A stretch of 64,000 nucleotides of DNA from Dehalogenimonas formicexedens (lineage in GTDB: Bacteria; Chloroflexota; Dehalococcoidia; Dehalococcoidales; Dehalococcoidaceae), in contig NZ_CP018258.1 in assembly GCF_001953175.1 (NCBI RefSeq), positions 896,210-960,209 on the forward strand. The letters are read 5' to 3'. The notes beneath the pieces were generated by a model. The model searched no databases. It saw only the letters and a list, made by a program, of their open reading frames with translations, and was not told where the DNA came from. This document shows positions 28,156 through 35,781 of the stretch, in pieces. The stretch's first letter is position 1, and each line of letters begins with the position of its first letter. A program made the translations under genes and the position numbers.

Positions 28156-28514
28156 ATAAACAGCAGACGGGCAGGCTCGCCGAGGTAATTGCAAGAGAGT
28201 ATCTTGAAAAGGAAGGCTTCCGGATCAAAACAACCAACTGGCGCTGCCGTGAATCAGAGATCGACATCATCGCCGAGCAGAACGGCGAAACAGTTTTCGT
28301 CGAAGTCAGAGCCAAATCATCTGCCGAATTTGGAAGCCCCGCAGAATCCGTTACCCGCTGTAAGCAGGAAAAACTGATCGCCGCCGCTGAGCGCTACGTC
28401 TCTGAGTCGGCTGATCCGGCGATGCTCTGGCGAATCGACTTCATCGGTATCGAGTTTACCGCGTCCGGTCCCCGCCTGGACCATATCCCAAACGCCGTAG
28501 ACGCCATCGAGTAA
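28152..28514 (+). CDS. YraN/UPF0102 family nuclease-like protein
   Basis: A 120-residue protein of the UPF0102 family with the restriction-endonuclease-like core: E..A..YLEKEGF, then SEIDIIAEQNGETVFVEVRAKS (the E-D..EVR/K active-site pattern). It starts with TTG overlapping the rnhB stop. Its placement directly after rnhB is common in bacteria. A nuclease role is suspected for the family but not proven. Confidence 0.9.
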   Translation: MNKQQTGRLAEVIAREYLEKEGFRIKTTNWRCRESEIDIIAEQNGETVFVEVRAKSSAEFGSPAESVTRCKQEKLIAAAERYVSESADPAMLWRIDFIGIEFTASGPRLDHIPNAVDAIE

Positions 28515-28579
28515 CCGGATTTTGTCGCCGTCAACTGCGTGATGATAAAATCGTAAGAATTGATCTTAAAGCAGATCGA

Positions 28580-29425
28580 ATGAACAGCCAAAACCTGCGT
28601 ATCATCGATGCCAATCTCGACCGCGCGACCGAGGGCTTGCGGGTCCTTGAAGACATTGCGCGGTTCACGCTTGACGACATCAACCTTTCCGCCAGGCTTA
28701 AGGCGATGAGGCATGCCATCCACCAGTCTTTCCCCCACCAAACCGTTGACTTGATTTCAGCGCGTGACAGCGCCGGGGATATTGGCCGTAAGGTCGAACA
28801 CCAAAAGGAACCGGCCTCACACCTTGCCGATACGGTGGTTGCCAACGCCCGTCGCGTCGAACAGTCACTCCGTGTCCTTGAAGAAATATCGCGGGTGCCG
28901 GGCATATGCCAAAATGGTCTGGTTTTTGAAGAAGCCCGCTATGCGATTTATGCCATCGAAAAAGAAATCTTGTCGCGCTTGAACCGGTCCGCCAAGGCTG
29001 AGAGGCTTAAATTCTATAAAATCGCCCAAAACCAGGCGCAATTGTCGCAGGCGGTCGAAGCGGGCGCCCAGGCTATTCAGTTGGAGCGTGGCACACTTGC
29101 GCCAAACCATTTTTACGACCTTGTCCAGGAATCGAAAACGCGCTGCGCCGAAAACGACGTGCTTTTGATCGTCGAAGACAGCGTTGATATCGCTCTGGCA
29201 GCCAACGTTGATGGTGTCGCCCTGGATGAGTTTTCGCTGCCGATTTCAGTCGTCCGGAAACTGCTGAAAATAGACCGTCTTATCGGTTATGCCGCGAAAA
29301 GTCCCGAAGAGGCCGTCCAGGCGCAAAGCTGCGGCGCCGATTACATACTCTGCCCCGAAGTCCTGAACCTTGAAATTTCAACGGCGGTCAACATCCCGGT
29401 GGTATCGCCGGTACATGAGGATTGA
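28580..29425 (+). CDS. ThiD2-type HMP-P kinase domain with a degenerate ThiE-like C-terminus
   Basis: 281 residues. The N-terminal ~140 match the ThiD2 domain found on some ThiE proteins: RIIDANLDRATEGLRVLEDI, SARDSAGDIGRKV, and ANARRVEQSLRVLEEI. The C-terminal half has the ThiE barrel outline but lacks its signatures. The usual HLGQ.DLP is ALDEFSLP, the S-x-H of GVSTHS is GYAAKS, and the protein stops where the last barrel strands should follow. Therefore HMP-P kinase activity is plausible, whereas thiamine-phosphate synthase activity looks lost. Complete ThiD2-ThiE fusions are ~340 residues. It sits in the rsmG-to-translin run, away from thiC. Confidence 0.8.
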   Translation: MNSQNLRIIDANLDRATEGLRVLEDIARFTLDDINLSARLKAMRHAIHQSFPHQTVDLISARDSAGDIGRKVEHQKEPASHLADTVVANARRVEQSLRVLEEISRVPGICQNGLVFEEARYAIYAIEKEILSRLNRSAKAERLKFYKIAQNQAQLSQAVEAGAQAIQLERGTLAPNHFYDLVQESKTRCAENDVLLIVEDSVDIALAANVDGVALDEFSLPISVVRKLLKIDRLIGYAAKSPEEAVQAQSCGADYILCPEVLNLEISTAVNIPVVSPVHED

Positions 29426-29429
29426 AATC

Positions 29430-30077
29430 ATGTCCGAAACTTTCAATGAACGGCTCGACTCCATTATCGAATCCATCCGCCAATCTTTCACCGAAAAGGA
29501 TGGCGCCCGCGAAAAAGCACTGCCGCTTTGCCGCGAAGCGATCAGGCACTGCTCAGAGTCAATCAGGTCCATTCACCGGCATCAATTCGATGACGCCGGG
29601 AGATCCCTCGCAAAGGCCAAATCCCTCATCGATGAAGGTGAAGCCACCATAAAGTCCTGCGAGGAACTGTCCAATACCGCTTTCTTCCGGGACGCCCAGA
29701 AGGAGTATTCGGAAGGAAGCATCACTCTGGCTATCACCACCGGCAGCCCGATTCCCACTCCTGAGGAACTAGCCGTCGATTCGGCCGCGTACCTGAACGG
29801 CATGGGCGAAGTAGTGGGAGAACTCAGGCGCTACATTTTGGACGGGATGCGTTCCGGAGACCTTTCCAGGGCTGAAGAATTACTGTCTGATATGGATTCC
29901 ATCTATGAGGTCCTGGTGACCATGGACTTCCCGGATGCCATCACCGGCAGCCTGAGAAGGACTACGGACATGGTCCGAGGCATTCTTGAGAAGACGCGCT
30001 CCGACCTTACCCTGACGCTTCAGCAGAAGCGGCTGGAAGAACGCCTTGACGCATTCAGCGACCGGCTCGGAAAATAA
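29430..30077 (+). CDS. Translin family protein
   Basis: A 215-residue all-helical protein with the translin pattern: EKALPLCREAIRHCSESIRSIHR, the long heptad-rich middle, and RRYILDGMRSGDLSRAEELLSDMDSIYEVLVTMDFPDAITGSLRRTTD (key residues only; D-x-x-R..G and the E-L-L..MD..Y..L..DFPDA motif are clear). Translins are octameric nucleic-acid binding proteins of eukaryotes and archaea, where some act as RNases. Bacterial members are few. The start at 29430 is 4 bases after the ThiD2 gene, with GAGG upstream. Confidence 0.85.
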   Translation: MSETFNERLDSIIESIRQSFTEKDGAREKALPLCREAIRHCSESIRSIHRHQFDDAGRSLAKAKSLIDEGEATIKSCEELSNTAFFRDAQKEYSEGSITLAITTGSPIPTPEELAVDSAAYLNGMGEVVGELRRYILDGMRSGDLSRAEELLSDMDSIYEVLVTMDFPDAITGSLRRTTDMVRGILEKTRSDLTLTLQQKRLEERLDAFSDRLGK

Positions 30078-30081
30078 TGCT

Positions 30082-30720
30082 TTAGCATTGTTTTCGCGGC
30101 GGGTTGACCAGGAATGGATTGTGATCCCGTTCAAACCCGATGGTCGTCGGGTCGCCGTGGCCGGGATAAACCTTGATCTCATTATCTAAGGCGAGCAACC
30201 GGGTGTTGATGCTCTCAATGATCACATCGTAGTCGCCGCCCGGCAGGTCCGTCCGGCCGATGCTGCCTTCAAATAAGGTATCCCCGGTGAAAACTGCATC
30301 CTGCCCGTATAACGCGATGCCTCCGGGGGTGTGGCCGGGAACGCTCAACACGGTGAAGCGCAATTCACCGACGGAGAGTTCCTCCCAGCCTTTTAACAGG
30401 ATATCGGGGTGGGGCACCGGTTGGTGAATAAAACCAGCGAGTCGCGCCAGCATGCCATCATTCAGGGACGCGGCGTCAGCCTGGTGAACCGCCAGCTTGG
30501 CGCCGGTGGCTTTCCTGACCGCGGCGGTGGCCGAAACATGGTCAAAGTGCCCGTGGGTCAGGACGACGAAGCTGATTTTCAGACCCAACCGGCCTATCGC
30601 TTGAATAATATCTTCGGCGTCGTCACCGGGATCGATGACCATACCTTGTTTCGTCTTCTCGTCGCCGACGATGTAACAGTTTGCCTCGATGGGACCGACA
30701 ACAAGGCGTTCAATGATCAT
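30082..30720 (-). CDS. MBL-fold hydrolase (glyoxalase II-like)
   Basis: A 212-residue metallo-beta-lactamase fold protein. It begins at the ATG at 30720 (MIIERLVVGPIEANCY) with GGAAGGAA upstream; the open frame extends further but the family begins here. Metal ligands are in VLTHGHFDHVSA (HxHxDH), VPGHTPGG (His), FTGDTLFEGSIGRTDLPGG (Asp) and YPGHGDPTTIG (His). It is closest to the small GloB-like hydrolases; the thioester substrate is unknown. Convergent with the translin gene. Confidence 0.93.
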   Translation of the reverse strand: MIIERLVVGPIEANCYIVGDEKTKQGMVIDPGDDAEDIIQAIGRLGLKISFVVLTHGHFDHVSATAAVRKATGAKLAVHQADAASLNDGMLARLAGFIHQPVPHPDILLKGWEELSVGELRFTVLSVPGHTPGGIALYGQDAVFTGDTLFEGSIGRTDLPGGDYDVIIESINTRLLALDNEIKVYPGHGDPTTIGFERDHNPFLVNPPRKQC

Positions 30721-30830
30721 TGGCGTTCCTTCCAGGAAGCGTTTTCTCATATTGTAGGGAAATCCTCGGACCCTGTCATTCAGGAGGGCGTACCTTTTAA
30801 CCGAACCCGGATTCAGGTAAAATACGTGAG

Positions 30831-31376
30831 ATGAATCAGCCATCCCAAAATCCACCGACCCCCAGCCCTTTGAAATTTCGCGCAAGCTTCATCATCCTGC
30901 CGCTTCTCTGCTTGCTGGCAACGATAATCATATCGGCGGTTTACTACGGCCAGTTACCGGATAACGTGACTTTCAGGTTCGATATTCACGGAAATCCCTC
31001 AGCCGAGATGGCGAAAACCTCATTTATCGTCCTGATGATCGGCATCCAGGCTTTGCTAACCCTCGTCGCCTATATTACTACCTCAGCTATCGGAAACATC
31101 CCGGTGCTCCGCGATAACACCGATAAATTCAAGTTCAACCCGGGACGCCTTCTGGCGCTTATAGGGAATATGCCCGCTATTATCCAGTTGATCATGGCCT
31201 ACGTTCTGGTGGATGCCGTTATCTACGCCAAACAAGCGGAGCATATTATCCCGCTGTGGGTCTTTGCCGTAGTCACCCTGGTTATAGGCGGGGGTATAAT
31301 TCTGGTTTTTGGCGTTCCTATCGCCATCAAAGGTTACAAAGCGATAACGGGCGTCGAAGAAAAGAAAAAGGACTAA
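30831..31376 (+). CDS. DUF1648-type membrane protein
   Basis: A 181-residue protein with four membrane helices (about 17-38, 62-85, 105-128 and 138-160). The first loop reads YYGQLPDNVTFRFDIHGNP, the usual mark of DUF1648 (a LP..VP.HFD..G.P-like pattern). Such proteins sit in the cytoplasmic membrane and some relate to SdpI-type immunity proteins; no toxin gene is nearby. Transcribed divergently from the MBL hydrolase. Confidence 0.8.
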   Translation: MNQPSQNPPTPSPLKFRASFIILPLLCLLATIIISAVYYGQLPDNVTFRFDIHGNPSAEMAKTSFIVLMIGIQALLTLVAYITTSAIGNIPVLRDNTDKFKFNPGRLLALIGNMPAIIQLIMAYVLVDAVIYAKQAEHIIPLWVFAVVTLVIGGGIILVFGVPIAIKGYKAITGVEEKKKD

Positions 31377-31405
31377 GCGGCCGTTGAGCATTTTCTGAGG
31401 CATTT

Positions 31406-31432
31406 GAGATTCTTCGCTTCGTTCAGAATGAC
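31406..31432. repeat. Dispersed repeat copy
   Basis: GAGATTCTTCGCTTCG followed by TTCAGAATGAC, the best-preserved copy in the window, lying just upstream of the glyS ribosome site. Confidence 0.7.
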
Positions 31433-31456
31433 ATTGGGTTTATAAGGAGTAATTAC

Positions 31457-32782
31457 TTGGCCGAAAATCAAAGCAATCATGTGGAAATGGAAAAGATCGT
31501 CTCATTGAGCCGCCGCCGCGGCTTTGTATTTCAATCTTCCGAAATTTACGGTCCTCCTGGCGGCTGCTGGGATTACGGCCCGCTGGGAGTTCTGCTGAAG
31601 AACAACGTCAAGCAGGCGTGGTGGCAATCGATGGTCCAGGAGCGAGACGACGTCGTCGGCGTCGACGCATCGATATTGATGAACCCCAAGGTGTGGGAAG
31701 CCTCCGGCCATGTCACCGGATTTTCAGATCCGATGCAGGATTGCATGGTCTGTAAAATGCGCTGGCGTCCCGGTGATTTCGAAGGCACGGTATGCCCGGC
31801 CTGCGGCGGAAAGCTGACCGAGCCCCGGCAGTTCAACCTGATGTTCAAGACCTTCATGGGACCGCTCGAGGATACCGCCAGCGTCGTTTACCTCCGCCCT
31901 GAAACGGCACAGGGCATCTTCACCAACTTCGATAACGTGCTTAACACCCAACGCAAAAAGCTGCCCTTCGGCATCGGCCAGATCGGCAAGAGCTTCCGCA
32001 ACGAAATCACCACCGGCAATTTCATCTTCCGCAGCCGCGAGTTCGAACAGATGGAACTGGAGTATTTCGTCAAACCGGGTACCGACGAAGACTGGCATGC
32101 CCACTGGCTCAAGACACGGCTTGAGTGGTATGTCTCCCTGGGAATGAAAAAGGAACACCTGCAGATGCGCGACCACTGCAAGGAAGAACTGGCGCACTAC
32201 GCCAAAGCCTGCGCCGATATCCAGTACCTGTTCCCCATGGGCTGGAGCGAGCTTGAGGGCATCGCCAACCGGCAGGACTTTGATTTGAAACAGCACTCCA
32301 AGTTCAGCGGCAAAAACCTCGAATATTTCGATGAAGAGACCAAAGAACGCTTCACACCTTACGTTATCGAGCCTTCCGCCGGGGTCGACCGCTCTGTTCT
32401 GGCGTTCATGTTGGACGCCTACACCGAAGAACCCGACAAAGATGAGATACGTACCGTTCTCAAGCTCCATCCACGGCTGGCGCCCTACAAAGCCGCCATC
32501 CTTCCACTCTCGAAGAAGGAGCCGTTGACCACCCTGGCGAAGGAGATCTACGCCTCCCTGCGTAAAGCCTGGATGGTTACCTACGATGAAGCCCAGAGTA
32601 TCGGCCGCCGCTACCGTAGGCAGGATGAGATCGGCACGCCGTACTGCATTACCGTGGACTTTGATTCCTTAAACGATAAGATGGTTACGGTTCGCGATCG
32701 CGATACCATGACACAGGATAGAATTCCGATCGATGAGATCAAAGCCTACCTGTTCCCGAGGCTGAAAAGGGAGGGGATGTAG
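31457..32782 (+). CDS. glyS: Glycyl-tRNA synthetase (homodimeric type)
   Basis: A 441-residue class II synthetase of the alpha-2 type. Start is TTG with AAGGAG at 31444-31449. It shows [15 protein letters not shown], the four-cysteine zinc site (CMVCKMRW then CPACGGK), motif 2 with [21 protein letters not shown], and motif 3 [14 protein letters not shown], then the anticodon domain beginning [13 protein letters not shown]. Complete. The tRNA-Gly(TCC) gene at 49826-49900 encodes one of its substrates. Confidence 0.96.
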   Translation: MAENQSNHVEMEKIVSLSRRRGFVFQSSEIYGPPGGCWDYGPLGVLLKNNVKQAWWQSMVQERDDVVGVDASILMNPKVWEASGHVTGFSDPMQDCMVCKMRWRPGDFEGTVCPACGGKLTEPRQFNLMFKTFMGPLEDTASVVYLRPETAQGIFTNFDNVLNTQRKKLPFGIGQIGKSFRNEITTGNFIFRSREFEQMELEYFVKPGTDEDWHAHWLKTRLEWYVSLGMKKEHLQMRDHCKEELAHYAKACADIQYLFPMGWSELEGIANRQDFDLKQHSKFSGKNLEYFDEETKERFTPYVIEPSAGVDRSVLAFMLDAYTEEPDKDEIRTVLKLHPRLAPYKAAILPLSKKEPLTTLAKEIYASLRKAWMVTYDEAQSIGRRYRRQDEIGTPYCITVDFDSLNDKMVTVRDRDTMTQDRIPIDEIKAYLFPRLKREGM

Positions 32783-32815
32783 GCGAGAAACCCGGGTCGT
32801 TCCGATAGCCACCAT

Positions 32816-32842
32816 GGATCCTCCGCTTTCGCGTAGGATGAC
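32816..32842. repeat. Diverged copy of the dispersed repeat
   Basis: GGATCCTCCGCTTTCGCGTAGGATGAC (read in two parts: GGATCCTCCGCTTTCG, CGTAGGATGAC) keeps the frame of the GAGATTCTTCGCTTCG..CAGAATGAC repeat with paired changes at the two ends, and lies just before sbcD. Confidence 0.45.
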
Positions 32843-32848
32843 AAGACG

Positions 32849-34084
32849 ATGAAAATCATTCACTTCGCTGACCTGCACCTGGGCGTCGAGGTCTATGGTA
32901 GGCCCGACCCCACCACCGGCCTCGACACCCGGCTTTTAGATTTCCTGGCGGCCTTCGATAAACTGGTTGATTACGCTATCTGCCAGAAGGTTGACCTGGT
33001 TCTTTTCTGCGGGGATGCGTTCAAAAGCCGCGACCCGTCGCAGACCCAGCAGCGGGAGTTCGCCCGCCGTATCCGGAAATTGGCGGACGCCGGCATCCCG
33101 GTGTTCCTGCTTATAGGAAACCACGATCTTCCGGCGGCCTCTGGACGAGCGACCTCCACTGAGATTTATGAAACCCTCCGAATTGACAAGGTCACCGTGG
33201 CGGCGCAACCGAAGGTTTATAACATCGAAACGGATTCAGGGCCCGTTCAGATTGCCGCCCTGCCTTGGCCTCGAAAAAGTACTCTAGAAGGCAAAGCTCA
33301 GAGCGAAGGACAGAGCCTGTCCTCCGATGAACTTAAAGCCAAGATCGAAGGGGCTATGTCTTCCAAAATCCAACAAATGGCGGATGCCATCGACCCGATG
33401 CAACCTTCGATTTTGGCAGCCCACATCTGGGTTGACGGCGCGGCTACGGCTTCCGAACGAAAATTCATCCTCGGCGCCGAACCTACCGTTATGTTAAGTA
33501 ATATTGCCTTGCCCGTTTTCGATTATGTGGCTCTCGGCCACCTGCACAAGCGACAGGAACTGAGTGGAACGCCACCCGTGGTTTACAGCGGCAGCCTGGA
33601 ACGGCTGGATTTCGGCGAAGAAAATGATGATAAAGGTTTCTACGTTATCGAGATAACCGTTCGCGACGGACGGAAAATTGTCGGGCACCGTTTTCAAAAA
33701 CTGGACGGCCGCCGTTTCCTGACACTTGAAAAGACCCTCGATGAGGAAGATCTGAACCCTAACGCGTCAGTCCTGAAACTGCTTGCCGACCGCCGGGAAG
33801 ATATCAAGGACGCCATAGTCCAATTAAAAATCAAAATGCCGGAATCACTGGCTCCCCTGCTCCGCAACGCTGAGATCAAAAGCGCGCTCAAAGACGCCTA
33901 TTATTTTGCGGTCTCGCGGGAGATTGAGCGCCAGGCACGAAATCGATTAGGCGCCGAACACGATGAATCTTTAACCCCGATGCAGGCATTGGAGAAATAT
34001 CTCTCGATGAAAGGCGTCTCAGAATCTCGAAAGAAAGAATTGATGGAAAAAGCGGAAGATTTGATAGCGAGTTTAGGATCATGA
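32849..34084 (+). CDS. sbcD: SbcD/Mre11-like DNA repair exonuclease
   Basis: A 411-residue calcineurin-like phosphoesterase of the SbcD/Mre11 group. The five metal motifs are visible: HFADLHLG, LFCGDAFKSRDPSQ, LLIGNHDLP, ILAAHIWVDG and ALGHLHKRQ. A C-terminal ~130-residue capping region follows. These nucleases normally act with the SbcC/Rad50 ATPase to open hairpins and DNA ends. No sbcC is adjacent; the next gene is an RNA pseudouridine synthase overlapping by ATGA. Confidence 0.9.
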   Translation: MKIIHFADLHLGVEVYGRPDPTTGLDTRLLDFLAAFDKLVDYAICQKVDLVLFCGDAFKSRDPSQTQQREFARRIRKLADAGIPVFLLIGNHDLPAASGRATSTEIYETLRIDKVTVAAQPKVYNIETDSGPVQIAALPWPRKSTLEGKAQSEGQSLSSDELKAKIEGAMSSKIQQMADAIDPMQPSILAAHIWVDGAATASERKFILGAEPTVMLSNIALPVFDYVALGHLHKRQELSGTPPVVYSGSLERLDFGEENDDKGFYVIEITVRDGRKIVGHRFQKLDGRRFLTLEKTLDEEDLNPNASVLKLLADRREDIKDAIVQLKIKMPESLAPLLRNAEIKSALKDAYYFAVSREIERQARNRLGAEHDESLTPMQALEKYLSMKGVSESRKKELMEKAEDLIASLGS

Positions 34085-34998
34085 ATCCCAAAGATAAAAT
34101 AAATACAAGGGCCAGTTTTCGGCCCCCTATGGGCGGGCGGGCGGGGCAAAGACCCGCCCCTACGGGTGAACCGCTGTTGGGCGGGCGAACAGCAGCAGCC
34201 CCAGCGCAGAACCCGTCGAAAATTAAGCCTTCCAGGCAAGCTCCAGGCAGGCAAGGCAGCTCTTCGCAACGGTGTAAGAGCGGTCCACAACTGGAAATTC
34301 CGACTCTCTTGAAAACGCTGAGGGATAAGCGGCTGGGTTCACGCCGGGACCTAGCGGAGGCGATCAAGGCGGGGCGAGTCAAAGTGAACGACGTCATCGC
34401 CGAGAGTTTCAGCCTGCCGCTTAAACCGGCTGATAGCATCACTTTTGACGACAAGCCTATCGAACGCGCCAAGACGCAACAAGTTTACCTTGCCTTGAAC
34501 AAGCCGCTGGATGTGATCTCGACCACCGAAGACAAACACGGCCGCCGAACGGTCATAGATCTTCTACCGGAGGATTACAAGCATTTCCAGCTTTTCCCCG
34601 TCGGCCGGCTGGATGAGGACACAACGGGGCTGATATTGCTGACCAACGACGGTGACCTGGCTTATCGGCTGACACATCCGAAATTCGAGGTTGAAAAAGA
34701 ATACCTGGTGGCGGTGGACGGCGCTTTGAACGTGACGCAGGTCGACCAATTACAAAAAGGCATCGAACTCGATGACGGCATGTCGGCGCCGGCAAAACTG
34801 AAGCCGGTTCTCCTGGCGCCGTACAACTACCGAATCATAATACACGAGGGGCGAAAACGGATCGTCCGGAGGCTGTTCGCGGCGGTGGGGCACCAGGTAC
34901 GACTCCTGAAGCGCATACGCATCGGCAAGCTTAAACTGGAGAACCTGAAAGAGGGCGAGACCAGAAGATTGACCCACGCAGAGGTTCGGGAACTTTAA
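34081..34998 (+). CDS. RsuA/RluB-family pseudouridine synthase
   Basis: A 305-residue rRNA pseudouridine synthase. Residues ~73-130 are an S4 RNA-binding domain (LRDKRLGSRRDLAEAIKAGRVKVND). The catalytic part has LALNKPLDVISTTED, the catalytic Asp in GRLDEDTTGLILLTNDG, and IHEGRKRIVRRLFAAVGH. The first ~70 residues are low complexity, rich in Pro, Gly, Arg and Gln, and partly encoded by a GC-rich palindromic repeat. They have no counterpart in the family as I know it. The start overlaps the sbcD stop by ATGA. Confidence 0.92.
   Translation: MNPKDKINTRASFRPPMGGRAGQRPAPTGEPLLGGRTAAAPAQNPSKIKPSRQAPGRQGSSSQRCKSGPQLEIPTLLKTLRDKRLGSRRDLAEAIKAGRVKVNDVIAESFSLPLKPADSITFDDKPIERAKTQQVYLALNKPLDVISTTEDKHGRRTVIDLLPEDYKHFQLFPVGRLDEDTTGLILLTNDGDLAYRLTHPKFEVEKEYLVAVDGALNVTQVDQLQKGIELDDGMSAPAKLKPVLLAPYNYRIIIHEGRKRIVRRLFAAVGHQVRLLKRIRIGKLKLENLKEGETRRLTHAEVREL
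34131..34163. repeat. GC-rich palindromic repeat inside the pseudouridine synthase gene
   Basis: GGGCGGGCGGGCGGGGC followed by AAAGACCCGCCCCTAC. GGGCGGG (34139-34145) pairs with CCCGCCC (34153-34159). This resembles the intergenic REP-like sequence type (GTAGGGGCGGGTCTTTGCCCC) but lies within codons ~17-28 of the gene. Confidence 0.6.
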
Positions 34999-35687
34999 CC
35001 TTTGGGCGTCGTTTTGAACCTTCTGGTTTCCCACTCTCGCAGACACTTGATCGCCTCTTCCTCCGGCATATCGTTCCAGAAGCGATAAAAGTAGGAAACA
35101 TAGAACTTGGGGACGAGGGTGGTGTGGGCGGTTATCACGCGGTCAGCAACTTTGGAAACGGTACGGACCGCCAGTTCTGACGCCACGGGTACCGCGGCGA
35201 TGATACGCGCCGGACGCCGCCGCCGGACCGATTCGATTGCGGCCATCATGGTGTACCCTGAAGCCAGGCCGTCATCCACGATTATCGCCGTCTTTCCCGT
35301 CACAACCGATAAGGGCCGGTTGTTACGATAAGCCAGGCTGCGCTGCCGGATATCCTTCCTGACTTTGGCGGTTTGATAGGTTATCTGCGGCTGGGTCAAA
35401 CCCAGCGACCTGACAAGTTCGTGGTTAAGGACGGTCGTGCCGTCATCGGCGACGGCTCCAAAGCCGCCTTCCGGACGCAAAGGGATGGGAAGTTTTCGGG
35501 CGACGACCACGTCAAGTTCAGCGCCAAGAGCTAATGCGACCTGAAGCCCTACCGGCAAGCCGCCGTTGGGTATGGCAAGGACAATGACTGGCTCGTTTCT
35601 AAACGTTGAAAGGTTCTCCGCCAATTGGCGCCCGGCATCGAAACGGTTTTCAAAAAGGGGGGAGGGATTGGGTTGGCGGTAGACCAT
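34995..35687 (-). CDS. Phosphoribosyltransferase (COG1926 type)
   Basis: A 230-residue type I PRTase. It opens with FENRFDAGRQLAENL, then VLAIPNGGLPVGLQVALAL and the PRPP loop AIIVDDGLASGYTM. This class of stand-alone predicted phosphoribosyltransferases has no settled substrate. It ends by a four-base overlap with the convergent pseudouridine synthase gene. Confidence 0.88.
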   Translation of the reverse strand: MVYRQPNPSPLFENRFDAGRQLAENLSTFRNEPVIVLAIPNGGLPVGLQVALALGAELDVVVARKLPIPLRPEGGFGAVADDGTTVLNHELVRSLGLTQPQITYQTAKVRKDIRQRSLAYRNNRPLSVVTGKTAIIVDDGLASGYTMMAAIESVRRRRPARIIAAVPVASELAVRTVSKVADRVITAHTTLVPKFYVSYFYRFWNDMPEEEAIKCLREWETRRFKTTPKG

Positions 35688-35747
35688 AAAGGGAATCCTT
35701 CCATCGTTTTATCTTTAAGAAATCAATAAGTACCACAATCCAGCACC

Positions 35748-35774
35748 GAGATTCTTCAATGCGTTCAGAATGAC
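35748..35774. repeat. Dispersed repeat copy
   Basis: GAGATTCTTCAATGCG followed by TTCAGAATGAC, between ade and the phosphoribosyltransferase gene; differs from the 31406 copy at three internal bases. Confidence 0.65.
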
Positions 35775-35781
35775 AAATCCC

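Noticed and set aside
31377-31456. T-box leader before glyS
   Set aside because: The leader is too short, contains a dispersed repeat and lacks a T-box sequence or terminator.
31724-32470. 248-codon minus-strand frame opposite glyS
   Set aside because: Antisense shadow of a complete glycyl-tRNA synthetase.
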